NCBI GenBank assembly: GCA_037349315.1
Contig: JBAIAC010000027.1
Coordinates: forward strand, 1,550,001-1,614,000
DNA from: Chelydra serpentina
Lineage: Eukaryota; Chordata; Testudines; Chelydridae
DNA length: 64,000 nt
Reading direction: 5' to 3'
In this document: piece after piece, positions 1-13,110 of the stretch
Layout: every line of letters begins with the position of its first letter
Position numbering within the stretch: position 1 is the first letter of the stretch
Program-made: the position numbers and the translations under genes
The notes under the pieces: generated by a model
Database searches by the model: none
What the model saw: the letters and a program-made list of their open reading frames with translations, nothing else
What the model was told of the DNA's origin: nothing

Positions 1-119
1 CATACACGCAAAAGCATGGTAAAGTAGCAGAGACCCTCCTTTTTGGCAGCATTCAGAAGGTCTGGGGGGACGGGTGCAGACTCCCCTTCCAACAACTTAG
101 TGAGGGGGTACACCCTACT

Positions 120-603
120 CACCAAAACTGGTATGAAAGCTGCAAGCAGCATCCCTGAATACCACCTCAGTAGCTATCCCAGCCTGTTCCTGCTTCCAGT
201 TACTAGATATGACAAGCGGGCTGGTCCCCTCACTAGAGGATGGGCTCTGGTCCTTGCTCACAGAACCCATATCATCATCTCTGTATCCCTCCTTATGGCT
301 GGTAGGGTTTAGGCCTCCAGCTAACAAGTAGAGTCCTGTGAAATTCTTGTTACACTCCATTTTATCCATACGGATGGGAGGGGTTGCAGAGTGAGCCAAC
401 CCCAAAGAGCTGGGCAAAGCTGCCCATGCTGGGCATTGGGATCTGGAGCACGAGGTCGAAGCACAGCTTAGGTTCGGCCTGGCTGACTCCCCCTTAATCA
501 CAGAGGGGCATCCAGGCCAATCCTGAGCAGCGGTGCAACCCAATAGGTCACAACAGTTGGAGTAAGGATCTAGGCTCAGCCCCACAGGACAGGAGCCCCC
601 ACT
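120..603 (-). other. Open frame of about 160 codons with a strong splice donor; unrecognised, possibly repeat-derived
   Basis: On the minus strand a frame is open from an acceptor-like actccacag at about 604 to tttggTGAGTAGGG near 120, where a GTGAGT donor occurs just before a stop. The translation is Ser/Pro-rich (for example TPPIRMDKMECNKNFTGLYL) and not recognised. The DNA is richer in GC than its flank. It vaguely resembles turtle interspersed repeats. It could be an exon of the minus-strand gene inferred from the 12.7 kb promoter, or mobile DNA. Confidence 0.25.
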
Positions 604-1394
604 GTGGAGTGAATTTTTCGTTCTATTTCTTGTTATAGAGTGGTTTTCGTTTTAGTTAATGTTATTTCACATTTTCAAAAAACATAAGATTGTATAAATA
701 AGCATCCAACAAATGTTTCAGATCTTGTGCATTACATAGGAAGGGATTGAAGGTTCAACTTCATTAACATTAATAGGAGACCTGGCCTGAAAGATGGACT
801 ACGGGGTAATATGATCAGTACTTTTAAAGAAGCACACAGAAAAATTTCCAAATGATGTATCTTATTTATAGTAAAATATAGTGATCAAGGCAGAAGCTTC
901 CATCTTGATCAATAGATGCAAAGGAAAACAAAATTGTTTTGTTATTAGAGTCCACTGGAAATTAAAGTTTCCAGATTAAAAAGTATACTGTATAATTTTA
1001 ACATTTTAATTAACTGTTGAAGATGGCTAAATATTGTAATGGTTACTTCACAACAATTCTGAATTTTTTTGATTGCCAATGCTTTCTAATCGTTCAGCCT
1101 CTCAGTCCTAATTTGATTTATCAAATTAGGCCTCCTGCTGGGAAGTATTAAAATTGCAGTCCACTATTGAGACAACTACCTCTTTCACTAAACAGATATT
1201 GAAACAGTAACGCATTCCTAAATAAATGCTTTAAATACTTTGACATTGTCATTTAGTAAACATTTAGAAAGTGTAATTATTGGCGTATCCTTAAAGCGTT
1301 TCATAGTAACACATCTGATGCATTAAGAGGCTTCCATAAATACTTTTATCAGCTCTAATCTTCTCACAAAACCGGAGGACTCCAATAATGCTCT

Positions 1395-1735
1395 GCAATT
1401 CTATAGCACCTTCCAACATTAATGAAATAATCGTCAACACTCCTGTGAGATATGATCATATTGTGCAGCTGGAGGACCAGAAGCACAAATAGATGAATTG
1501 CACAGTCACGTGAGGGGCTGAGTACTTTGGCTCCCACAACGTCAAAATACAGGGTTCAGAATCTGGAAATCAGGGTGTTCCCTTCTCTACCACTGGATTT
1601 GTGGAGAAGGTGCAGAGACCTACACCGGGTCCAAACTCACATGCCCAATGCTATACAGTGAGTCAGTGACAGAATGAGAACTGAACTCTGATAGTTAAAC
1701 TTCCATACCTGTGCATTAACCACTAAACTGTAAAT
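1395..1735 (+). repeat. L2/MIR-like ancient repeat
   Basis: Decayed match to the LINE2/MIR-type 3' module: attctatagcaccttcc near the start, cctgtgagatatgat, cagtgagtcagtgacagaat and gcattaaccactaaac at the end. Confidence 0.5.
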
Positions 1736-3285
1736 GACTGTTATAATGGGAAGTTACTCCTGCTTAATTTTGGTCTTGATATATTTGCAGGTGGCTGGAG
1801 GAAACATTTATTCTAAATTTTCTTTGAAGTAAATGTGATATTTGTTGAAAAACTTAACATGCATAAAATTAGTTCAACATTTCTCAAAACACTACTGTAA
1901 CCAACAGTTGGAATTTGAAGCAAATACATGATACATTAACTTTAGGTGTATTTACTACCTTATTTTTATGCACATGGTACTGAAAATAGAGTTTTAGCTG
2001 GGCCTTCAAAGCTACAAATAATGTTTTCCATATCCAAGTGTTCTTGACAGACTTAACTCTGACAGTTTACATGTGCAAACTCATCTAGAGTAAATAAAAA
2101 CGTATCTTGCAAGTGTTAAGGAAATTAATTTGTTTCCCAAAAATAAAATATTCTCAAGTTCTCTATATGACAATAACATACCAGTAACAAATCAGGAAGC
2201 TACATATTCTTTAAGTGGTCTACAAAATTGAGAAAGACATGCTAATTTCCTCCCAGTAAGAAAAATCAAAGTCAAGTAGTATTTTAACTGGTAACCAAGA
2301 CATCTCTACCCACTCTACTCTATTCAGTACTAACAAAATTAAGAGATCAGAGTGCTTCATACAGAGAATGTTCTGATACGATAAACATTACACTCCGTTC
2401 ATGCCCTTATCAGACCATTAAGGCCAAGCTGATCTCTCTATCATTGTGCAATAGTTCTAACAGATCAAGGTTTTCCTGCATAAACTGTCCAGGGTTCTAG
2501 GAGGATCTATGTATCCAGTCACCACAGAAAAGTATATTTACCCATCTCTGGTGACCTTCCCAGAGAAGTTAGATTCATAGCACTTTTTGAAAGACTGAGG
2601 GAGAAACTCCTTTGTCCTAGCCTATTACATCTCCCAGAACAGGTTGTCAATTTTAAGGATGTGTATAAGATCACAGAATGGCTACCATATTTTCTTACAT
2701 AGTCACTGCACTTCCAGCATCTAACTCAATGATATGAGATTTTAATTGAGCATTTATTTGGCAAGTCCCAGTGGTGTAAGACAGCTTATGGGAAAAAACT
2801 AAGACACTAAACATTTTTTAATACGACTTTCACCCATACACCAAGTTTTATGCACTTTCATAGGAGATACTACAACAGAATAAAATCTAATTTAATTGCC
2901 TTTTAAATAACTGCAACAGCTACTTTAATTTTATTTCAACAGCAGTAAGTTATTCATAAATCAGATGGTTCACATGCTAGCACAGAATGACAAGTAAATA
3001 GAGCAGAACACATTCAAGCAGAATATAAACCCTACATATGAAAGGCAATTTTTCTTAAACATGGTGCACAGCTATTTTACAAATGTCACAAATAAACTAC
3101 AAGATGCAGGCACTTGAAGCCTTAATCTTCATTAATCCTGGGATGTCAGACAATTCTGGAACATCAAGGGAGAAAAAAAACCTATTGATGGAAAGATACC
3201 TTGCCAAATTGGACTGTGTTAAAAGAACGGCGTTTAATAACTGGATGCAATTTCTCTCTCACACACTAGATTCTCATAGACTCAT

Positions 3286-3655
3286 AGACTTTAATGTCAG
3301 AAGGGACCATTATGATCATCTAGTCTGACCTCCTGCACAATGCAGGCCACAGAATCTCACCCACCCACTCCTGGAATAATCCTCTTACCTATGTCTCAGC
3401 TATTGAAGTCCTCAAATCATGGTTTAAAGACTTCAAGATGCAGAGAATCCTCTGGTAAATGACACGTGCCCCATGCTGCAGAGGAAGGCAAAAAACCTCC
3501 AGGGCCTCTGCCAATCTACCCTGGAGGAAAATTCCTTCCCGACCCCAAATATGGCGATCAGCTGAACCCCGAGCATGTGGGCAAGACTCACCAGCCAGAC
3601 ACCCAGGAAAAAGTTCTCTGCAGTAACTTCTAACATCCCATCATTGACCATTGGT
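3286..3655 (-). mobile_element. CR1 LINE 3' UTR fragment
   Basis: About 370 bp of turtle-type CR1 3' UTR in minus orientation, from the tandem tcatagactcatagac terminus through gatcatctagtctgacctcc to ttccttcccgaccccaaat. Confidence 0.88.
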
Positions 3656-5718
3656 CCTAGATGGTAGTATTAAGAATGCTACAGTACTTTCCTCCATTAC
3701 TTTTAATTTGGTTGAATGGCTGTAATTTATATTATACATGGCACTTAAAATTCCTCAGGCTTTCATTCTTTTAGTGTGCAACTTTACTCATTGTTAGCAT
3801 GTATGTGGGAAGACAGTTTATGCTATTAAGGTAATTATCTATATGTTGAAGATTGATGCCATTCATATATGTGGGAATATACACCAAAATATTCTATTTA
3901 CTAATCATACTCATTTTTAAAGTTTATTACATTTCCAAAATATTACAACAAGCACTACTGAGGTTTAATCACAAATTTAAATAATAATATGTAATTGGAA
4001 ACACTTCGCTGTAATAAATGAGAAGTCATAACAAATCTTAATCATCAAAAGCATCACCTTGATAATGCGCAGAAACAAGGGATAATTAGAACAGGTATAA
4101 AAAATTTCCCAAATATTTCTCTAGCCTTGGGTTGAAAACTGGATTCCTAGAGAATATTGGGAGAAATCTTATAACAAAATGAAGTCTTGCAAGTGAGAAG
4201 GTATAGACCAGAGCAGAAGGATTTCAGAACTTCAGAATGGGAGTAAGTATCTACAATTCCTCTAACAAATGCTTTCAAAGTGACCTGTTTGTTCCAATAC
4301 AAGTCATTTCTAAATCCAAACATTTGAAGCCTTTACAAGAGGGGGGGTGGGGGAAAGGAGTGGTATGAACAGAAAGAACATGGAGAATTGGTTAGAGATA
4401 CTATTGTTAGCCTGCTTTGGCCTTTTCATGCAGTTGGTTTTCATAGATATTAGTTCACAAGTGCTCACAGCTGTGGGGAATTTAATGTTAAAGGAGATAT
4501 GAATTAAGAGCTCTAGTAAGAACACATTATCCACTATGTACAGATGAAAAAAATGAAAGCCAGCATCCTGGAAGAATTTCCAGTAGTTGAAGATAAAAAC
4601 TAAATAAATAAGAGTAAACCTCTGAATTGTGAACAATTCGGCAGACTTTAACGAACAACCAAAATCCTCTCAGCACTGAAGCCAACACTTTCTACTTGTA
4701 TTTAAAATGGCACTGTTCTCAAAAAGCACTGGAGGACTTAGTTTCCTTGCAATCCTATTATCTCGGGGGGGAGGAATACAGCCATAAAGAAGGAAGACAA
4801 TTATAACCAACGTAAAGCCATTAGACTCTCAAATGGTTCTAAACATATTTTTTCATCAGTTAGTGAACATTGCATTCAGTGTATCTTCTGATTATTATAG
4901 ACATAAAACAGAGAAAAGAAGGAACCTTAAGATCGGTGCAATTTAAGAGACTGGTACCAAAAGAAACAATGACAGAGCAAATGGATATTTTAAAACCATG
5001 ACCAGGCTGAATGGAAAAGTGATTAGGTAATTACAAAGGACTGTCCTTTGCAGCTGTTAAGGATGTATGTTGTTCCACTGCATATTTGCCATAGAGTGCA
5101 AGCCATGGAAATTTACCTCAGAGATTAGTAGCATTGTCTCACTTTTAAACTCATATGATGCTCTTTTCATTCCACAGTAATTTTTATTTAATAAGACTAT
5201 GGCTTAACTTGAATCTTGGTCTTAAAATAAAGAACACTGGATTATAAATACTCTTTGGGAAAGTGCTGTATGCTGTGCATTCAGGGATGGATGGAGACAA
5301 CACAATATCCATAAAGGATAAGACTGCAATATACAAGTCATTTCAAATGCATGCTCAAAGTTTTGAGTGTGCAAGCAAGAATATGGATGGCATGAGACAG
5401 CACGTCATGTTGTTATACAATGGTAGCAGAGAATGAAAAAAATCCATTACTGTACTGAATACTGAAAAGACAAATATGCTCTCTGATGAAAACAGGTAAA
5501 AATACATGAAAACAATGAGCTTTTCATTCACTGTACCTCTAGAGATAAGTCATTTTGTTCTGCCAGGAACTCCATGCCCACCACACAAGAGATTATTTGT
5601 GGGGAGTTGAACTTGGTTATTATCTTAGCAGTGAAACAAAGAAAAAGGAGAACACCAAAGTAGTTTACCTGTTCTCAGTACAACACATTACAGGTTACAT
5701 GAGAAGTAAGATTCCAGA

Positions 5719-5736
5719 GGGGGGGGGGGGGGGGGG
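5719..5736 (+). repeat. Poly(G) tract, 18 bp
   Basis: Uninterrupted run of 18 G. Prone to length error in sequencing. Confidence 0.95.
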
Positions 5737-7126
5737 AGTTGATATTGGACTCACTATGAATAGCAAAGCACATCACTTCACCTACTTCCACTTGCTCTCA
5801 CATAGTTCCAAAATTAGAAACAATCAGAATCCTACTGGAAACAATATACAGAATCTTAATTGGGCTGCCTGTACTAAATACGTCAGCAACGTATCACTTG
5901 GCAGATCATTTTTTGACTTACTGGTTTTTAAAAAAAATAAAAAACTTTAATGGTTAACCTTTTTCTTTGTAATGCTACTACTTTAGCCATTGTGACAAAA
6001 TAAGAGTTTCAAAACCGATATAATTTCAATTTTTAGTTATACTGCAGACTTAATGATGCTGAAGATTTGTTTCACTCACTGAAGACAAACACATACAATT
6101 CTATTAATAAAAATAGGAACATGCTTAATAAAATCCTACCTAAAACTATGTCTAAGATCAGAATTTCTAGTGCTAACATTTATAGTAAATAAAATTTTCT
6201 AATAAACTGTCCTAGAGTAGATCCATCTACTAATCTATTTAGGTGTTTTGATTAGTTTAGTTATTTATATAATGTATGTGGATGCACTTAAATTTCATTG
6301 TTCTATATTCAAAAAGCACAGCACAGTTCTTCAAATTTTACAGAAGCTATTCTATCTTAATTTGGGTCAACCACAGTAGACTATGCCAATTTAGAATATT
6401 GTACCGAAAATCTCTCCTGCCCCCTCCCCCTCAAAAATAGATAAAGCTATCCAAGCAAGACTTATTCTATGTCAAAAGCAGACCTTAACTAATTAAACTG
6501 TGCCCTCATGTTCTGGAGAGGCTAATTTTCAGATATGTGATAACAAACAAGATTCTGAATATTATGAGCACAAACAATTCATAATCCCTGTGCACAAGAA
6601 CAGAAGCATGTTTGTAACAAGGTTATCTGAAATACAAAATGAACAGGAGGATATGAAATAATGAACAGATATAAGTACCCTACCAGTAGTAGAGAAATGG
6701 TGACAGTAAGTATTGGATCCTCTGCACCTCACTAGATTTTAAAAGATGCATGTTTCAAAAAGCATTGTTACTAACACCAAATATAACAAAGCTTTTGAAA
6801 AGGAAAGAAGTATGAAGAAGACTTAGCCTTCACATCGACTGAGCTGAAGAACACATTAATCTGTCATATCCAAATTCATGTGGTGCCAGGCAAGCACAAC
6901 TGTTAGAAATATTCTCACTAGCATAAATCAGTATTTGGAATAACAATAAGACTCTTTTGGGAGGTTATCTTTCTTATGAAGAATGTTACCCAAACGCCTC
7001 TCAAACAACATGCAATTAAAAATATATATACTGTATACTCCCACATACAGATTGCTAGGCTTAGAAACTATTACTGGGAAAGTTAAAAATACCACTGACC
7101 ACTGGGAAACGGGAATATTACGCCAT

Positions 7127-7143
7127 CCCCCCCCCCCCCCCCC
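7127..7143 (+). repeat. Poly(C) tract, 17 bp
   Basis: Uninterrupted run of 17 C. Prone to length error in sequencing. Confidence 0.95.
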
Positions 7144-7609
7144 AGTACAATTTGCAAGTATTAATCCCAATCAATTTACAGCGTGAAAAAAGTGTAAAAT
7201 ACTTGTGAAGTGCTCTGAAGATGAAAGGTACTGTAGGGGAGATTGTGAAACCTTTATTCATATTACATCATGAGTAATCCCACGAAAGTCAACTGGCCTA
7301 TTTATAAACTCAGGTACTACTCAGTGTGATAAATATATCAAATGTGGCCCTATATAAGTATTCAATTACACCAGATACTACCATCGTGTGTGTAAAAAAT
7401 ATGCACGTTAAGCATTTATCTAGTAACCCCAGCCATTTGATCACTAATCCTTTACTTGGCAGAAAAGATTATGGGATATGTTCTCAGTGGCATTTTTGGA
7501 AGCATGTGGACTGGGTGGTCCTTGGAGTAACTGAGTCAGGCAGGAAACACAAGAAGGTCCCCAAAAGTCCATTTTGCATCCATACATTTTTACTTTGGGA
7601 AAGTTTATG

Positions 7610-7680
7610 GCCTGTATTATCCAGGAGGTCAGACTAAATGATCACAATGGTATGTCTGGCCTTGGAATCTATGAATCTGC
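7610..7680 (+). mobile_element. CR1 LINE 3' end fragment
   Basis: ccaggaggtcagactaaatg, then atcacaatggtatgtctggc and a terminal tctatgaatctg, the plus-strand version of the CR1 3' end seen at 3.3 kb. Confidence 0.65.
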
Positions 7681-9394
7681 CAACCTATTAAATTAGTTAT
7701 TTCTCTCATTATTAGAGTTGGTCCATCCACTAAGAGAGTGAAAGCAATTTATGGAGAATGCAGAACGTCTTGGTTGTGTGGATTAGTTGGTGGGTGTTGG
7801 GGTGCAGGAGCCATTGGCTCTTGCACCCTCATGCGCTGGCCAAAAATGACCAGAAGTCATGAGTGGAGAAGAGGTTGATGAAAACAGGAAAAGCAGAGTG
7901 ACAGGAAAACACAGTGCTCAGTAAAGAGGAACATACTGCAGACCTTAAATCCTCCATGCAGTCATGAATGAGAATACGGAAGAGTGGACATGCTAAGGCA
8001 TGTGCACATTTCACAGCAGGCTGCATTTCTGGAAAATTCAGATACTTCATGGTTTGAAAGAACCTAATTTTGCCTCTTGAACCTCTCCCTCAGCAACCGT
8101 ACCCAATGCAAATGTAGGTATCTAGCAGATGAGAACTTTAAACATAAATAAAACTTACATCAGATGGTTGCCTTACGTTATAGAAAACATATACAGCTAG
8201 AGAAAAACATTCGTAAGTGGGCATCTATCAACCTCTTTTTTTCAAATGTGATTAGCAGACACACTTTTGACAAACTGTTCTACAGATGAAGCACTGCGGA
8301 TCTGTTTGGAATATGGAGGGAAGGGGGAACCCACACCATGCACTTATGCAACATGCCATTTACTTTGCCAGAGTTATGTTGTTTACTCCACTGAGAAAAT
8401 TCACAACATGATGGATAGAGCATCAAAAGCAGGGTCATTATTTAACGTCAACATTAAAGTGGTACAGATTCCTGTAAGTATCTTCAGGAAATGTGCAGAG
8501 TCTTTTATCTCAGCATAAAACAGAATTTTTTACACTTCAAAATCCATGTACACAGCAAACAATGTATATGAAGACTAAAAGAACTTAGGAGATGCCAGCA
8601 TCTTCCAGCAATAATCTCTCCTATGTTGTTCTTTAGATTTGTCTATTTTTGCTCATTTCTTGTTTCAATGATCCACACTGAGTCAGAAGAGAAAAGAATG
8701 TGTAAGGACTTCAGCATAATTCAGTGCAGTTTCTTCATATATTTTCAATTTTTCATAGCATTCTTTCAAGTAGGCTCATAAACTGGAAGTCCATTCATCT
8801 AATGCTCCCCCAGCTCTTGCTTTCTCTGACTCTGTCAGTCTTTCCCTGAGAGAAGCCAGCTCTTTAGCCTCTCCATCTCAGGCTAGATGTATTTAATTTC
8901 TATTATGAGGACTGTGGTGTAGATTCATTTACAGGGGTCCCAAAGAGGTAGGTCATTGTAAGAAAAAATGTAGGTCCATCTCTTGCTGAAAGTCTCATCT
9001 TCCTTTTCTCAATCTCACAATCTGTCCCAACCCTTAATCCCTTTTGACCTGGATCTTCCTCTCCTCAAAAATATGAATGTTACTTCAGGACAGCTAATTC
9101 TCCAACTGCCCCACTAAAGGAAGTCTGACTTCCTCCCTACCCTCCAACATTCATTTGTTGTTCTCTCTCAACAGACCCTCTGATACTACAATGAAATCTA
9201 TTCTACTTAAATACACTTCATATTATATTTTTTATCCTTCCCCAGATTTACTACCACATTGAATTTTCATAAAAACAGAAGGTTACTTTTTAAGAACTCT
9301 GTTCCTGTTGCTTAATGATCACCTCAAGTTATGAGCCTTGGACTGACAGAGGGCAAGTTCTTACAGAAAAATAAAATGTCTGATCAGAAACGTA

Positions 9395-9500
9395 CAGATT
9401 CATAGATTTTAAGGAAAGAGGGGCCCACTATGATAATCTACTCTGACCTGCATAGCACAGCCCATGGGATTTTACCCAGAAATTCTAGAACTAGAAGATG
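9395..9500 (-). mobile_element. CR1 LINE 3' end fragment
   Basis: gattcatagattttaagg, cccactatgataatctactc and tgacctgcatagcac; a decayed minus-orientation CR1 3' end. Confidence 0.7.
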
Positions 9501-11959
9501 TTTTTTCCTATTGCATACCTGGAAACTATCAAGCCCAATGTGCCTAATAAGATTTACTCTATTACAGTGACATCACATTGGCTCTTGTGGAAATGACATC
9601 ACAGAAGAATCCAACTTCATTTAGGGAAACAGCTGCAGGAGCAATTAACTATTAAGAGAACCTGTGTTTTTATAATCAGAGGAAAAAGTACTTAGGTTTC
9701 TAAATAAATATTTTTCTGCTGAACAGTTTTCCATGAGGCTTCAGTGGCTAATGAAAGGAAATAATGTATGCCATTTTAATAAACATGAACAATAAACTAT
9801 TGTTATTAAACCCCTGGTGTAGCAGGGCTATGCACAGGCCCATATCCACAGTTTATTTTAACGGGCTAATTTAAAGCAGAGCCAACAGAACAGCATACCA
9901 CATACACCTATAAAGCCATTCAGGTCCTGTTCTGGAAAATCATGCACTGCATACCCAAAGGCAGTGAAATAGTTAACTTGCTGAGTAGGCCGGAAACAGA
10001 CAAGTAAACCTCTGCAATGCGAATGATTTTCATTATGGTTTGGTATTTATTGTACACACTTTTCCTGCCAGGAAGCTTCAAAATTTGCCAAAAGGAAATA
10101 ACTTACAAAATCTTGATTAATATGAGCCTTTGTGACTCATGTGTCTGCATTACAACATCAGTAAAGATCATAAACCACTTACATGCTTTATCAGGAATAA
10201 ATGTGCATTAGCACTGTTGTATGGTAACTAACAAATGATTCCCCTTCCTGTTCCAAATCCAACAAGAGTAATTTATTATTACAGTGCTGATATGTTAGAG
10301 CAAATCTAACATCACATTCCCCATCATAAGGACATTTTAGACTTAATAAAAGTGGTTCAAAACCACCCTCTCTCTCTCTGTAAGAACCCAAATGTGTGTG
10401 CGCAGCTCATAAAAGGTCCTCCCCTTTCTTGGCCTTTCTGAAAAAGAACTGACCTCTCTCTTCCTGAAAGAATCTGGGACTAGTTCCCCAAAGGCAGATA
10501 ATCTCTGCTAGGAAAGAACCAGAGCTAGCCTATTGTGTTCAGCCCCTGAAAAGGGTATGTGTGTCTTGGACCTGGTCAAGAAGCCATTTTCTTTCTGAAA
10601 ATGCCTTGGATTTTCCAGACTTTGTCTCTTTAAAAAAGGATCAGCTGGGCCTGTTCCCTCCTTCCAAAATTATTACAAACACTTCTAAAACATCAATCAC
10701 ATAATTGGGAAATACCGTTTCTTACAAAGGGGTGGGTAGGACCAAGATTCTCCTTTCCATCCTCTGACCGTCCACAAAATTATACTGGGGAAACTCACCA
10801 ATGTAATTAGAGGAAAACCAGAATAAAGAGGTGTTTTGCATTGAGCTCTGAAGGAAGCAAAACTTTTACCCAAGTCTCTATAAGCAGCAAATCCCACAGC
10901 TGAAGGTTCTAGATTGAGAATGCCCTGGCTCTGACAAGTTCCACATCCGTGCCTAATAAACAAAACATCCCTGGTAATCACAGCTGTGACTCAGATGAAA
11001 ACACTGGCCGTCACTGACATAGATCACACTTCAATTAGGATTCTAGATAATGGACAGGACATTAAATTAAACCTAGAATTGACTTAGCAGCTGTCATAGA
11101 CAATAGAGCCTTTGCCTGTTTATCCTGCCTAGAAGTGAGACACTGGATGCTGAACAAGCTGAATCTTCTAGGTGGTCTTTATGGTCAGTTCCAGAAAGAG
11201 GATGTTGCAGGGGTCTACCTAAGGTGACAAAGGCAAAATGACCATGGCTAGGTTCATATGAGGGGAAAGGACAGTCTTTTTGTCAGTCAAAGAATCATTA
11301 TATTTCTGGTCACTGATGCTATGTCTTAATCCAGAGACTGATGAGAATATGTCACTTTGGGCAAGTCACATTTTACCAACTGTCTCTAAAGGACATGGAA
11401 CAATCATCTCTGTTTCTCATTATAGTTCCTGCCACCTTGGCATTTTACCCAGTTTAGGGAACCACGTGTAAATTCTATTCCAGCCTAACTGGTTCCGAAC
11501 AGGGTTATGGTTTGCCAGCGTGAAAAGGAGCAAACTGGTAAATATTCGACTCAGTTAAATGTAACAATTCCTTCCCTCATCCACGCTAGCCACCCCAGAA
11601 ATCAACTCTGCCGGAATGAGTTTAGAGTTCAAGACAAAAACCCGGTAGAGGGTTGAAGGGGGACCTAGCAAAGCAGCCACGGAAAGCCAGGCCAAGGCAA
11701 TGCAGCCAGGATTTCTGTCGCTTTGAACAGACTCCGCTCCGGCGCTCTGCATCGCCGGGCGCCTCTATCACAGCAGAGCCCCGTCAGCCCTGGAAACCCG
11801 CTTTCTCCCGTGCCCCGTTAGCAGGACAGGGAAGTCGCTGCTCCCAGAAGGCTGAGCGGGGACGCTGTATGCGCTGGAGACCCGCCCGACGAGAGCGCGT
11901 TTCTGTCACCCAGGGAAGAGGGGGAGGTTCCGACTCCTTCCTCTGCCGGCACCAAACAG

Positions 11960-12555
11960 CCCCGGGGGCGTCACAGGCCCGCGGCCCGCCTGTCTGTGCC
12001 CCCCCAGCCCCGCCCGTCCCGGGGGCGTCACAGGCCCGCGGCCCGCCTCTCTGTGCCCCCCCCAGCCCCGGGGGCGTCACAGCCCCGCGGCCCGCCTGTC
12101 TGTGCCCCCCCAGCCCCGCCCGTCCCGGGGGCGTCACAGGCCCGCGGCCCGCCTCTCTGTGCCCCCCCAGCCCCGGGGGCGTCACAGGCCCGCGGCCCGC
12201 CTGTCTGTGCCCCCCCAGCCCCGCCCGCCCCGGGGGCGTCACAGGCCCGCGGCCCGCCTCTCTGTGTCCCGTCCCGGGGGCGTCACAGGACCGCGGCCCG
12301 CCTGTCTGTGCCCCCCCCCGCCGCCACCCCGGGGGCGTCACAGGCCCGCGGCCCGCCGGTCTGTGCCCCCCCAGCCCCGGGGGCGTCACAGGCCCGCGGC
12401 CCGCCGGTCTGTGCCCCCCCAACCCCGGGGGCGTCACAGGCCCGCGGCCCGCCGGTCTGTGCCCCCCCAGCCCCGCGGGCGTCACAGGCCCGCGGCCCGC
12501 CGGTCTGTGCCCCCCCCAGCCCCGCCCGCCCCGGGGGCGTCACAGGCCCGCCTCT
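11960..12555. repeat. 48/57-bp minisatellite in CpG island
   Basis: Twelve copies of a gggggcgtcacaggcccg unit. Short units are about 48 bp and long ones about 57 bp with an added gcccgtccc or gcccgcccc. Long and short units alternate in the first half; the second half is mostly short units carrying gccggtctg instead of gcctgtctg. Each unit carries TGACGC on the minus strand. Confidence 0.95.
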
Positions 12556-12746
12556 GTGCCCCCCGCCCCGGAGGCAGCGGGGCCGCGCTGCGCAGGCACA
12601 CGGACCCCGAGAGCCCCCCGCCGCCCAGCGGGGCCTCAGCGCGCGCAGCCCCCTCCCCGGGCGGGGGGGGAGCAGGCCCGGCCAAGGACAATGGAGACCG
12701 GGCGGCGCCCCCTGGCCCAGACAGGCCTCCACCCGCCCGCACTTAC

Positions 12747-12870
12747 TCTCGGTGTCCCTGCCCGGGCCTCATGGCGCCGCCGCTGGCCCCCTCCGTTCGC
12801 TGCTCCTCGGCCCCGCTCTCGCTGTGGTGGCTGCGCCAGGCCACCACCAGCCGCCTCTGCGCATGCGTTC
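12747..12870 (-). other. Putative non-coding first exon of a minus-strand gene (FAM222B by synteny?)
   Basis: On the minus strand the sequence after the NRF1 site runs to CCGAGA/GTAAGTG, a good 5' splice site with GT at 12746-12745. No comparable donor was seen on the plus strand. In human, from memory, FAM222B lies beside ERAL1 and has a non-coding first exon with a very long intron, which would fit the gene-free 1-12.7 kb. No FAM222B coding sequence was found in the window, so the name is a guess. The 5' limit is arbitrary. Confidence 0.4.
12858..12867. promoter_or_regulatory. NRF1 site
   Basis: TGCGCATGCG, a palindromic NRF1 core, with two further GCGCAGGCGC-type sites within 80 bp. Typical of CpG-island promoters, about 110 bp upstream of the putative donor. 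Confidence 0.65.
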
Positions 12871-13110
12871 TCACCGCCAAGCGCGACGCCGGTTGCGCCC
12901 TGGCGCAGGCGCGTTCCCCTCCCCTCAGGGCCCGCGCAGGCGCACTTGATAGCTCGGGGGTGGGTGGGAAGGGTCCTTTCGCTTTTGTCACGCTGGTGTC
13001 TCCGCCGTGCCTGACTAAAACGTGCGGGCGCTGGGTCGGAGCTACCTGAGGCCGAGCCCTAGGCCCTATTCGCCGCGTCCGCAGGGGTCCTGGCGGCAGA
13101 AGGCGGGTGC

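Larger units (their letters stand above)
604..11599. other. AT-rich non-coding DNA, probable first intron
   Basis: No exon-like frame with convincing splice sites. Holds CR1 and L2-like fragments and two homopolymers listed separately. Likely the first intron of the minus-strand gene whose CpG-island promoter lies at 11.6-13.1 kb. Confidence 0.5.
11600..13110. promoter_or_regulatory. CpG-island promoter region
   Basis: About 1.5 kb of very high GC and CpG content set between AT-rich flanks. It contains three NRF1-like sites (TGCGCATGCG at 12858-12867; GCGCAGGCGCG near 12903; GCGCAGGCGC near 12934), a minisatellite and a splice donor on the minus strand. Several unrelated long open frames cross it in different frames, as expected from GC-rich repeat DNA. 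Probable housekeeping promoter driving a minus-strand transcript. Confidence 0.75.

Noticed and set aside
11653..13049. Frames of 230-453 codons encoding GASQARGPP-type repeats on both strands
   Set aside because: Produced by the GC-rich CpG-island minisatellite; open in several frames at once and without homology.
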